Positions 12,901 to 22,265 of a DNA stretch of 64,000 nucleotides are shown here, one piece after another. Each line of letters opens with the position of its first letter. The stretch's first letter is position 1. Where the stretch lies: positions 293,252,604-293,316,603 of the forward strand of contig NC_057814.1 in NCBI RefSeq assembly GCF_018294505.1. Reading direction: 5' to 3'. A program made the translations under genes and the position numbers. The DNA comes from Triticum aestivum (taxonomy: Eukaryota > Streptophyta > Magnoliopsida > Poales > Poaceae). Below the pieces are notes generated by a model, which did no database searches, was not told the DNA's origin, and saw nothing but the letters and a program-made list of their open reading frames with translations.

Positions 12901-14886
12901 TCAATTCATTTATAAAAAGGCCAAACAAACCCGGAATAATTCGAAAATTTAGCATGATACTTCTATTTGGTCTAATCTGCCTGTGTAAAAAAAAGTAAGG
13001 CGGGAGAAGGCAGTATACGTATCTTGTTTCGCACACGGAGGTGACACGTTCCCTCTCGGAACCACGAGCCTTCTTGAGGGAAGCTCCGGTTTGCAAGAAT
13101 CTTACACCAAAGCTTGTCCCAATTCGGCCAAAAAAATTACCACAGCATGTTGGTGCCATGTCATGACACCATGCCAAGTTTCATGATTTTCAGGCATGTT
13201 TTGGATTTACAGGAATTAAAAAACCAAGTTTCTCCATCTTTCCGGCCAAGCCACGACGCCCAGATGTTTGAATTTCATTCCCATTTCTTGCATGGGACCT
13301 AGAAATTCACCCAAGGACACACATGTGATTTTTCAAACTTTGGTGCACTGCAGCCTGTGCTTGTGGTTCAAATTTAAATTATGCACATTAAATGCGCAGA
13401 AACTCAATTAATGTATAAAAAGGCCAAACGAACCCAGAATAATTCCAAAATTTAGCATGATACTTCTATTTGGTCTAATCTGCCTGTGTAAAAAAATTAC
13501 GGCAGGAGAAGGCAGTGTACGTATGTTGTTTCGCACACGGAAGTGACACGTTCCCTCTCGGAACCACGAGACTTCTTCAGGGAAGCTCCGGTTTGCAAGA
13601 AGCTTACAAGAAAGCTTGTCCCAATTCGGCCAAAAAAATACCACAGCATGTTGGTGCCATGTCAGGACACCATGCCAAGTTTCATGATTTTCAGGCGTGT
13701 TTTGGATTTACAGGAATTAAAAAACCAAGTTTCTCAATCTTTCCGGCTGAGCCACGACGCCCAGATGTTTGAATTTCATTCCCATTTCTTGCATGGGACC
13801 TATAAATTCACCCAAGGACACACATCTGATTTTTCAACCAACTTCGGTTCACTGGAGGATGTGCTTGTTGTTCAAATTTGAATTATGCACATTAAATGCA
13901 CAGAAACTCAATTAATGTATAAAAAAGGCCAAACGAACCCGAAATAATTCCAAAATTTAGCACGATACTTTTATTTGTTCTAATCTGCCTGTGTAAAAAA
14001 TTAAGGCGGGAGAAGGCAGTGTATGTATGTCGTTTCACGCACGGAGGTGGCACGTTCCCTCTTGGAACCACGGGCCTTCTTGAGGAAAGCTCCGGTTTAC
14101 AAGAAGCTTACACCAAAGCTTGTCCCAATTCGGCCAAGAAAATTACCGCAGCATGTTGGTGCCATGTCATGACACCATGCCAAGTTTCATAAATTTCAAG
14201 CGTGTTTTGGATTTCCAGGAATTAAAAAACCAAGTTTCTCAATCTTTCCAGCCGAGCGACAATGCCCAGATGTTTGAATTTCATTCTCATTTCTTGCGTG
14301 GGACCTATAAATTCACCCAAGGACACACATGTGATTTTTCAACAACCTTTGGTGCACTGGAGCATGTGCTTGTATTTCAAATTTGAATTATGCACATTAA
14401 ATGCGCAGAAAATCAATTAATGTATAAAAAAGTCGAAACGAACCCGGAATAATTCCAAACTTTAGCACGATATTTCTATTTGGTCTAATCTTCCTATGTA
14501 AAAAACTTAAGGCGGGAGAAGTTAGTATACGTATCTCGTTTCGCACACGAAGGTGACACGTTCCCTCTCGGAACCACGAGCCTTCTTGAGGGAAGCTCCG
14601 GTTTGCAAGAAGCTTACACCAAAGCTTGTCTCAATTCGGCCAAAAAAATTACCGCAGCATTTTGGTGCCATGTCATGACACCATGCCAAGGTTCATGATT
14701 TTCAGGCGTGTTTTGGATTTACATGAATCAAAAAACCAAGTTTCTCAATCTTTCCGGCCGAGCCACGACGCCTAGATGTTTGAATTTCATTCCCATTTCT
14801 TGCATGGGACCTATAATTTCACCCAAAGACACACATGTGATTTTTCAACCAACTTTGGTGCACTGGAGCATGTGCTTGTAGTTCAT
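9911..14886 (+). repeat. HOR copy 3, interrupted by an assembly gap
   Basis: Third HOR unit, 4976 bp as written because of 478 N. The bases flanking the gap align with 5685 and 5729 of copy 2, so only about 43 bases are missing in phase. With a 43-bp gap the unit would be about 4541 bp, and a 4-base loss in the palindrome near 14885 explains the remaining difference from 4545. Confidence 0.82.
10231..10708. other. Assembly gap (478 N)
   Basis: Run of N inside one satellite monomer. Comparison with the two neighbouring HOR units predicts 43 missing bases, or 43 plus whole monomers or HORs. The stated 478 fits neither 43 nor 43+505. Confidence 0.99.
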
Positions 14887-15475
14887 TGAATTATGCACAT
14901 TAAATGCCTAGAAACTCAATTAATGTATAGAAAAGGCCATACGAACCCGGAATAATTCAGAAATTTAGCACGATATTCTATTTGGTCTAATCTACCAGTG
15001 TACAAAAATTAAGGCGGGAGAAGGCAGTGTACATATGTCGTTTCGCACATGGAGGTGACATGTTCCCTCTCGGAACCAAGAGCCTTCTTGAGGGAAGCTC
15101 CGGTTTGCAAGAAGCTTACACCAAAGCTTGTTCCAAGTCGGCCAAAAAAGAATACTGCAGCATGTTGGTACCATGTCATGACACCATGCCAAGTTTCATG
15201 ATTTTCAGTCGTGTTTTGGATTTACAGGAATTAAAAAACCAAGTTTCTCAATCTTTCTGGCCGAGCCACGACGCCCAGATGTTTGAATTTCATTCCCATT
15301 TCTTTCATGGGACCTATAAATTCACCCAAAGACACAGATGTGATTTTTCAACAAACTTTGGTGCATTGGAGCATGTGCTTGTAGTTCAAATTTGAATTAT
15401 GCACATTAAATGCCCAGAAACTCAATTAATGCATAAAAATGCCAAATGAACCCGGAATAATTCCAAATTTAAAAA
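14887..15475 (+). repeat. Partial HOR copy 4 at the array edge
   Basis: Carries the marker monomer again (AAGAATACTGCAGC at about 15149) with extra private changes and then loses similarity after the AATTCCAAATTTAAAAACGACAC stretch near 15460-15485. This is the right boundary of the array. Its second half no longer matches the expected monomer type, so it is the most diverged member. Confidence 0.75.
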
Positions 15476-15872
15476 CGACACTCATGTACTAGTTGCATGT
15501 TCACTGTACGTAAATGTTGTAGCAATTCAAACACCATCCTTTCCCTCCGTAACACCATTTTGTCTTTCAAAACATAATGAAAAAATCAGGTATACCACAA
15601 ACAGTTTACTAGAAAGAATCGTGTGGGATGCGATATAAAATATCTTGGCGCACCGTCTTTTCTGGCTTACGCAGGAAGCTTCGTCATCTATAGTCCACCG
15701 CCCCCGCTTGAACCACACTTGCATGCCAATTTCTCGCGGCACCGAGCGAAAAACAAATTGCCGCCGCGGAAATATCTATCTCCCAGCCCCTCCCTCCTAC
15801 CAAAAGCCACATTTCCACTGTTCCTCCTTGCTTTCCAAGTTCAAACCTTCACTGCTGCTTACTGGCAGCTCA
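15476..15872 (+). promoter_or_regulatory. Unique sequence with a possible promoter (TATAAAA at 15634)
   Basis: After the satellite stops, the sequence is single copy. A TATAAAA box lies at 15634-15640, about 240 bp before a GC-rich tract. This could be the 5' region of the B3-type remnant that follows on the same strand, but no start codon can be tied to it. Overlapping ORFs of 111-125 codons in several frames here have no recognisable domain. Confidence 0.3.
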
Positions 15873-16019
15873 GCCTCCTCGCCGGCGACCCTTCTTCTTG
15901 CAGCGCCGCCTCCTCGCCAGCGACCCTTCTTCTTGAAGCGCCGCCTCCTCGCCGGTGACCCTTCTTCTTGCTATGCGGCCTCCTCGCCACCGACCCTTCT
16001 TCTTGCTGTGCGGCCTCGT
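15873..16019. repeat. 35-bp minisatellite, about four copies
   Basis: GCCTCCTCGCC recurs at 15873, 15908, 15943 and 15978, with a shortened copy at 16013, giving an exact 35-bp period. Each unit contains CGACCCTTCTTCTTG. The period is not a multiple of three, so it does not encode a regular peptide repeat in one frame. Confidence 0.9.
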
Positions 16020-16919
16020 TGACATGGTCAGGTAATCCACACCCCACCCACACCATCCTCCTCCTTTTCCATCCCACATGCCCCGACCGACAGAGCGACA
16101 CCTTCGACCGAAATCACTGCCCCCTCCTCTAATTAAGCACCGCCCACAGCCATTTTGCACGCAGTATAACTTGGAGCTCAGTAGCATGCGGCCGCACGCG
16201 CGAATGAGGTCGCTATGGCTGCCATGCGTGTCGACCACCAGATCTTGGAGGAGCACCTCATCTTCGAGGCCACCGTCGACATCGCCACGCGGTTGTCTAC
16301 TTTAAAATACAGTTCATGATGTTTTCTCGAGGCCACTGCGAGTGCCTTCTAGTGATTTGTCCTCTGTAATGTTAATATGCAATCTGATGTTCAGTTAACA
16401 GTTTGGTCCTCTAAAATGTAATGTTCAGTTAACACTTTGGTCCAACAATTGCTACATTTCGTAGTACTGTTCTCAAACATTCTTTATTTTGTTAACTGTC
16501 TTATCTTCTAGTACATGTTTCTATTCTGCAATGTCGTGCTCAGTTAACTATTTTGGTTCATTTGGTCTGCTGTCCATTTAACTGTTTGGTTCAGTTCTGC
16601 AATTTGATTTTCATTTGTTGTGGGTACAATTTTGTACTGTTATGCATGTGACACCAATCAAATTTGGCTGTCCTCAATACATATTCTACTGATAGTACGG
16701 CAACTCTTAGTTAGCCTGATCAAGATCTTCCTTATGTGTGTTGCAGGGAAACAATGGGAGACACTACGGTTTACCATCGAGGTTTGTTCAAGCAGGGTCC
16801 TTTGGCTAATAGCACATTACTGTGCAGTTGCAGGAATCATTCTAATATTTAGGTTTCTGACAATTTGGTCTTGCATATGTAGGCCCTGCTATCAGAGGCT
16901 TAGACCCACTGTTCGACCC
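16020..16919 (+). other. Possible first exons and introns of the B3-type remnant
   Basis: A GC-rich stretch at about 16180-16300 can be read in the frame beginning ACGRTRANEVAMAAMRVD, then passes into T-rich intron-like DNA (16310-16745). A second exon-like patch starts after TTGCAG near 16746 (GGAAACAATGGGAG). These could be upstream exons of the B3-type gene but no domain is visible in them and the joins are not secure. The AT-rich 16350-16740 part holds nothing else that I can identify. Confidence 0.25.
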
Positions 16920-17398
16920 ATTTTGCATATGGGGAAATTAGATGTCCATGAATATCAGTCAAGACAAGAAACTCAAAAAGATTGTTAGGATGAAGAAACT
17001 TGCGACGAATAATAGCAAGATCTTTGTTTGAACAATGAAGAAGACATCAGTCAACTATAGGATGGTACCAACTCTTTTACCTTGTTTTTACCCCTTGCGC
17101 CATTTCAAAATTTACAACAGCGATTTATGCATAGATTTGTTTTCAGTACTTTTCAAAGCAATTCATCGATGATTACCTCTCAAACCACCTGCATGGTCAA
17201 GAGGCGAGGAAGGTATTCATTCAACACCCACGGTACAATATTGAAGTCTTGCTGAACAGGACGAAGGTTGGGCGGGCAATTATCCATAGACACTAGCCTA
17301 AAGTTGCAAGGACGTTCAACATCACTGAAGGCTCAATATTTGCCTTCCGCTTCTGCAGTTTCCCACATGAGATTCATCTGTCTATTTACCGTGTATGA
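16920..17398 (+). pseudogene. B3 DNA-binding domain protein, pseudogene remnant
   Basis: Two exon-like segments. The first (about 16970-17058) reads KKIVRMKKLATNNSKIFV, hits a TGA at 17029-17031, and continues TMKKTSVNYR in the same frame. The second starts after a TTTTCAG acceptor at 17147 and runs to a TGA at 17396-17398: its N-terminal half reads FSKQFIDDYLSNHL and its C-terminal half PKVARTFNITEG then FAFRFCSFPHEIHLSIY. That order, with the KVxRxxNIxEGxxxxFxFxS pattern, is typical of plant B3 domains. An in-frame TAG at 17294-17296 stands where B3 proteins commonly have a tryptophan (TGG), so the domain is interrupted. Plant B3 proteins are nuclear transcription factors, but with two stops this copy should be inactive. 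The family call is from motif recognition only. Confidence 0.6.
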
Positions 17399-17789
17399 TG
17401 CTACTTTCCAAAGGTTTTTGATGCTGCATGTGAAACTTGGTGCTGTTGTGTAATGGCGTAACTGAGTGCCGAAGCTATGTGATGTAATTCGATTATGAAA
17501 TCCTGGTTGCTTTTATACGGATATGAAATATCTGGCGTGTTTTATAAGAAATATCAGTTTGATTAGTACATGGATTATCAATAATAGGCTAATTACCCTG
17601 CTTATTGGGGTTTTCTATTGCAGACGGTTACTCAAACATCACCGTGGGCGATGAACTCAAACAACCCACACGGTTTCTAGAAAGTAGGCGTGTTTGATCA
17701 ACTAACAATCACACACGGCTTCCGGCAGCGAACTGTTTGCGTTAGGCCACCTTGCACAAATGTTTCCACACAAAGAACTGTGTGTGATA
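17399..17789. other. 3' flank of the B3 remnant and CACACGG/GACGGTT motif cluster
   Basis: 17399-17600 is AT-rich and resembles a 3' untranslated region. From about 17625 it changes to a cluster of short related motifs (CAGACGGTTA, CACCGTGGGCGATG, CCACACGGTT, CACACACGGC). Such clusters resemble subterminal repeats of grass DNA transposons. A similar cluster lies at 21540-21735 after the next gene remnant. No ORF of interest. Confidence 0.4.
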
Positions 17790-17793
17790 TATA

Positions 17794-17995
17794 TACCTAC
17801 GGAAATGTTTTTCTAGGATTCACCCTGTGGGATGTACATACCTACGGAAATGATTTTCTGGAATTCACCGTGTGGGGTGTACATACCTACGGAAATGATT
17901 TTCTGGGATTCACCATGTGGGATGTACATACCTACGACAATGATTTTCTGTGATTCACCGTGTGGGATGTACATACCTACGGAAATGATTGGGTT
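17794..17995. repeat. 45-bp tandem repeat, five copies
   Basis: TACCTACG or its near match occurs at 17794, 17839, 17884, 17929 and 17974, an exact 45-bp period. The unit contains ATTCACCGTGTGGG and GGAAATGATTTTCTG. Because 45 is divisible by three, the repeat stays open on both strands (87-102 codons), but nothing suggests it is translated. Confidence 0.92.
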
Positions 17996-18243
17996 TCGAT
18001 GCCTCGCCCGATCGCACATGGCCCCAGCCTGGGTCCCAGGAGGGCCTATCCTCGACGATTTCTGGGTCGTGTGGGAAGGACCCCCTATCACCCACACTCA
18101 CTTGGCGACGGTTCCAAATGTCATTGCGGAAAGGGGTTAAAAACCGTTTGTATAACACGTCGTTGTACCAGTGTTGATTGCACTTGTCCTTGCCAAAATG
18201 AATATGAGTGAAGTATGTTGGCGGAGTCACCATCAAGAACTCT
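17996..18243. other. Junction sequence between the 45-bp repeat and the gag fragment
   Basis: Single-copy sequence with further CGACGGTT and AAACCGTTTG motifs (about 18100-18150). On the minus strand an open frame (MMVTPPTYFTHIHFGKDK) precedes the motif region and could be a few more codons of retroelement origin. No firm assignment. Confidence 0.25.
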
Positions 18244-19660
18244 CTAGTTCTTCTTCTTTGGGACCCACATCAACTTGATGGGAATCCTTGGAGTTGTAGT
18301 CGTACTTGATGAAGTAGAACTTGATGTAGTCTTGGGAACCCACTTAACCAAGGCCTTAGGAGCTTCTTCAAATGAGTCAATCTCTTCTTGAAGCTTGCCC
18401 TTGCCTTTTAGCTTGTGGTCTTGTGGTGGAAGATCATCTTGAGCTTGTGTCCCCTTGAAAGAAGTGGGGTCATACTTCTCTTGTTGAGGAACAAACTTTG
18501 TCTTGGGGTATTGATCTTCTTCCCACTCAACTCCATTGGCATTTAACTTCCGTTCAAAACCAACACCTTGATTCTTCCGGCGCCTTCCTTGCTTGCGTAC
18601 AATTTCCTCAGATTGCTTACTTCCGGCAAGGCTCTTGTAAACACCTTTCTGTATAATTCCCTTCAATAAGCTATTTTCTTGCTCAAGTGTGACTTGGCTA
18701 AGAGAATCATTAGTGGAATCAAGAGAACTACTAGAAGCAACAATATTGGATTTAGCATGATTATTGTTACTACTAGAAGAAGAATCTTTCTTGCCCTTGT
18801 TGCTAGATTTTACTTGTGGCATGTAAGTAGATAAGAGTAAACGCTTGGCAATGTAACAAGAACTTTTCTTTCGAAGATCATCATTGATTGCTTTTAAGAA
18901 CCCATGCTCTTGCTCTAAATTGAGCTTCTCAAAGCGTAGCTTCTCATGAGTCTTTAAAAGCTCTCGATGATCCTCTAAAGTAGTTTCATGAGCTAACTTA
19001 AGAGTGTTTAGTTCTTTAGTTAGACGCTGAATCTCCTTCTTATCATTGTCATTCGTTTCATCTTGATTAGCATGATTAATAGCAATTTCATCATAGTTTT
19101 CATGACTAGTGTTGTCAACAAGTAAATCATCATCACCTAGCAAATCATCGTCATCACTATTGAAATCAACATACTCGGGGTGTGATACCTTAGGGCCTTT
19201 AGCCATGAAGCATCTTCCAGTTACTTCATTTGGTGAATCAAATATGTCATAGGAGTTGGATGACACAAGTGCAAGACCGGCAACACCTTCATCTTGAGTA
19301 TATTCGGAGTCGGAGTGATAACTTCTCTCGGAGTAGTTGTCCGAGTCGGAACCGGATACCCATTCACCAACATGAGCTTGATGTCTTCGTCTTGTGTAGC
19401 TCTTTGATGACTTGTCCTTCCTTTCCGAATCCTTGCTTCTACGAGAGGGTCTTCATTCATAACGATCATCTCTACTCCTTCTCTCTCTTGGTGGTGATTC
19501 ATCTCTTTTACTTCTCCTTTTAGGTGAATCTTCTCTTCTCCTATAGGGAGTCGTACACTCAATGGAGTAGTGTCCGGGTCTTCCACAATTGTAGCAATTG
19601 CGATCATGACTAGAAGATCTTTTGTCATTGTAGGACCTTGACTTGGAACTTCTCTCTTCG
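18244..19660 (-). pseudogene. LTR-retrotransposon gag fragment (CCHC zinc knuckle and coiled coil)
   Basis: One minus-strand frame from about 19660 to a TAG at 18244, broken once by TGA at 19453-19455. The upstream part is rich in R, S and D and has a complete CCHC zinc knuckle, CYNCGRPGHYSIEC, the nucleic-acid-binding motif of retroelement Gag proteins. Downstream come acidic DDDDLLGDDD, a long K/E/L-rich coiled-coil stretch (KKEIQRLTKELNTLKL, later SQVTLEQENSLLKG) and a basic C-terminal part ending IPIKLMWVPKKKN. Protease, integrase and RT are absent, so this is a fragment. It resembles copia-type gag-pol N-terminal regions, but a gypsy origin cannot be excluded. It adjoins a CACTA-like terminus, so it was captured by, or interrupted by, that element. 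Confidence 0.7.
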
Positions 19661-19902
19661 CTTCTACCACGATTTTTTCCGTCATGGACGGCCCAAAGAA
19701 TGTCATGCAGGTGCGTCCCCGGTCCGCCCAGGATGAAAAGCCCATTTTCTGTCACAATTTTTTGTCATAGAAGTAGGAGCCCACCACATCTATGATGATA
19801 CGTGCTTTTGTCACAATTATTGTCACAGAGGTGTCATAAGCATGACAAGAAAAAAATTGTTTGGCCCAAAATGCCACGAATGTGTCTTTTTTTTTGTAGT
19901 GC
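19661..19902 (-). mobile_element. CACTA-like transposon terminus
   Basis: Read on the minus strand, this begins CACTACAAAAAAAAAGACAC at 19902 and continues with a region of repeated TGTGACA/ATGACA motifs. The CACTA start followed by an A-run is the hallmark of CACTA (En/Spm-type) inverted repeats. Only one end is recognisable; inward of about 19660 the sequence becomes the gag fragment. CACTA elements make 3-bp target duplications, which cannot be verified without the other end. The element abuts the truncated 5' side of the FBD-type pseudogene. Confidence 0.6.
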
Positions 19903-21379
19903 TAGGTTTCACTAGCGGTTCCTATCCCCAACCCTAGATCGGCTAGAGGAGCTCAGCTTTATAGCTGGGCGTCCGCGCTCACTGCAGCCGTCCATGCTCC
20001 GCCTCGTGCCCACGCTGCGCCTTGCTACATTCAGGCAGTGCATTTTCCCCTGGATTGATGCCTCGCGCACTATTCATCTCCCTAAACTTAAGCACCCAGA
20101 GCTCATTGACGTCTGCATCTTGAAGGAGGATTTGGAGCGCCTGCTTGTCGGCTGTACAGCACTCGAGTACCTTCGTCTTCATGCGATGGATGGGTTTAGT
20201 AGCCTCCACATCACCTCGACGAATCTCCGTGCGATTTATGTGCATTGATGGTGCCACCCAAAGCTGTCAGTTGAGATGTTTCACGATATGGTCATTGAGA
20301 ATGTGCCTTTCCTCGAGAGATTGTATGTACTTGATAAATTAGGTCCACCAAGAATCAGGGTCATTCACGCACCAAAATTGACAGTGTTGGGCTATTCGTG
20401 TGTTCAATTCAACGAACTTGTTATTGGATCATTATCCGTTCAGGTACAACAATCTTCTTCTTCTCCTTATATATTATTGGACAACATATTTTATCTAATT
20501 TTTGTTGATCTATATGTTCGCCTATCATCCAGAAAATGATTTCCACAAGCTTGACCCGGCCTCTGCGCACAGTGAAGATCTTGGCACTACAATTTGTCGG
20601 CCCCTATTTGGATGAAGTTGTTAGATTCCTTAGATGCTTTCCTTGCATGGAGAAGCTATACATCAAGGTGATGCTCCTTTCCTGTTAATTTTTAACCACA
20701 ACGGAGCTCAATTTTTTGTTACTTTTACCCATGATTACAATGAAAAATGTAGAATGATTTCTAAAGAAAATTTGGTGGATTTCAATACATATATTTTTTG
20801 AGATGCTAGTGTTGTACGTGTTTTATTCCTTTGCCCGACATGCTTTAGTGATAAAAGTTAATCATGAAAGATTGAAGGTGTCATTTCACTCTTTTCGTGT
20901 ATTTTAGAAATCTTGCAAATCAAAGAGGCCCGAAGTGTTCAAATCTGCAGCTAGGCACTAATATGTTGTCTTCGTTGCAGATACGAGCAGGCCGGAAAGT
21001 AGAAAATATTGGGGAATATAACAATCCCATTGAATGTCTTGATCTTCATCTCACAGAAATTACTTTTAGCGAGTACTGAGGCACCACACCAAAAATTAAC
21101 TTCGTCAGGTTCTTTGTTGAGAAAGCAAGGTTGCTCAAGGTAATGAGGCTTGCACTATATTTACTGTGCGGAAGTGAATGGATTGCTAAAGAGCGCAGGT
21201 GTCTACAACTGAATGGAAAATGCTCTGCTGAAGTTGAATTTCAGTTTGTAACTTCATATGAAAGATTATTCGAAAGTCACTGTATCGAGCCGCTATATGA
21301 CTTCTCGGTGGCTGATCCCTTCGAAGAAATAATACATGAAAAAGATTCTGAAGAAGATGAATTTTATGTGTCAGAATAG
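19903..21379 (+). pseudogene. F-box/LRR/FBD-type protein, 5'-truncated pseudogene
   Basis: A three-exon structure can be read. Exon 1 (about 19915-20443) carries leucine-rich-repeat-like sequence (SMLRLVPTLRLATFRQCIFP, then LERLLVGCTALEYLRLHAMD) and is open except for a TGA at 20246-20248. Intron 1 is 20444-20532 (GT..AG), and exon 2 (20533-20667) includes RTVKILALQFVGPYLDEVV. Intron 2 is 20668-20980 (GT..AG), and exon 3 (20981-21379) begins the FBD-like segment (NNPIECLDLHLTEITF). A TGA at 21077-21079 interrupts it, then the same frame runs through NFVRFFVEKARLLKVM to a TAG at 21377-21379. All splice joins are phase 0. The F-box itself is missing because the 5' side is cut off by the CACTA-like terminus. 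Intact members act as substrate adaptors of SCF ubiquitin ligases; this copy should not. Both internal stops are TGA, one transition from CGA. Confidence 0.72.
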
Positions 21380-21739
21380 TTTGAACCTTGTAATCTTTGA
21401 ATTTGGGCCTTGTAATGCTGGAATTTGAACCTTACAATATTTATGGTATTTGTTATATAACGTAATTGGATGTTTAATTTGGTTTTGCAATCATGTCCTA
21501 TTATAAGTATATATATGTTATTCTTCTGTACACAGAGCATAGATGTTGTGCAGACAGAGCATATCACATCGCACACGGACCACACTAGGGAACCGTTGGT
21601 GATGAATTCATCAATCGCAGACGGTTGTATACCAGCAAGCGTTTGCCCACAACACACATGGCTTATTCCATCACAAACAGCTCGGATGGATCAATGGTAT
21701 GCCATGTATCGCACACGCGACTCTAATCTGATTCGTGCT
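21380..21739. other. 3' flank of the FBD pseudogene, half of a direct repeat, and motif cluster
   Basis: 21462-21512 resembles 23101-23150 beyond the exonuclease-like ORF (shared ATGTTTAATTTGG and CATGTCC..TTATAAG). From 21540 to 21735 there is a cluster of ATCGCACACGG, AACCGTTGGTGATGAAT and ATCGCAGACGGTT motifs like that at 17625. No ORF of interest. Confidence 0.5.
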
Positions 21740-22265
21740 TGATGTCTCCGCCATCGCTTGCACAGTTCGTCTTATTTTTCCATGTATCACTGTGTTGGCC
21801 TCTGCTCGTGTCCCTCGCGCGCTCTGCTCGCCATTAGGCGACGCAACACGCTCTGCTCGCGTACCTCCACGCCCTCAGCCTGTGGATAGCTTTTCCTTGT
21901 GTGTTCAACTGCTATATGCATATATATGGTTGCTCCCATTGAGGCGACCGCGGAGCGCTCTGCTCGCATCCCTGCAGGCGCGCTCTGCCAGCGGTTGGGG
22001 CCTGCGCACAATCATGTTGGTGGGCCCATATGCATGCGGTTGCTCCACGCACGTCGCCATGATGCAGTTACGTGTGGCACGATGGAGTTACGTGCTACAA
22101 ATTAGAACTGCCATCCGGGCGTGCGGATGTACCAAGCCGTCCGGCTTCCCCATTAATTTCTGCGGCCATTATAACCTTAGTATCTTCAACCTTTTGATCT
22201 TGCCCTACAACACAACAAGCACACCCACGACGACACATCCAGAGAGGATATCTAGCGGCGCTCCC
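21740..22265 (+). promoter_or_regulatory. Upstream region of the exonuclease-like ORF
   Basis: Open in frame with the downstream ORF, but the composition (many C, R and S residues, no domain) suggests 5' flank or UTR. Possible TATA-like sequences are TATATATGG near 21921 and TATAACC near 22169. An ACAACACAACAAGCACACCC stretch at about 22206 looks like a plant 5' leader just before the ATG at 22266. Confidence 0.3.

Larger units (their letters stand above)
1..15475. repeat. Satellite array of a ~505-bp monomer with higher-order organisation
   Basis: About 30 head-to-tail copies of one monomer. The landmark GGGAAGCTCC (or its near match) falls at 22, 521, 1026, 1532, 2039, 2545, 3051, 3555, 4057, 4560, 5066 and 5571, a spacing of 499-507 bp. 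Each monomer carries a conserved TCATGACACCATGCCAAG block, an A-run followed by a GGCGGGAGAAGG block, and in most copies the 12-bp palindrome TTCAAATTTGAA. Neighbouring monomers differ at many positions, while monomers nine apart are nearly identical, which defines the HOR units listed separately. Short ORFs recur on both strands in every monomer but are repeat shadows with stops and frame changes between copies. The array runs in from beyond the left edge and decays at about 15475. I do not recognise the family by name. Confidence 0.95.

Noticed and set aside
18..15395. Conserved 60-122-codon ORFs repeated along the satellite on both strands
   Set aside because: They arise from the monomer sequence itself, change frame and length among copies, occur on both strands at once and have no protein domain.
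1..15475. Regularly spaced repeats as a CRISPR-like array
   Set aside because: The monomers are 505 bp, contiguous and without unique spacers, in a plant genome.
15623..16256. Overlapping ORFs of 111-128 codons
   Set aside because: They are produced by the 35-bp GC-rich minisatellite and its flanks; no domain in any frame.
21735..22265. Upstream ATG at 21735 giving a 403-codon exonuclease-like protein
   Set aside because: The first 177 codons show no domain and look like promoter and 5' UTR; family-like sequence begins at the ATG at 22266.
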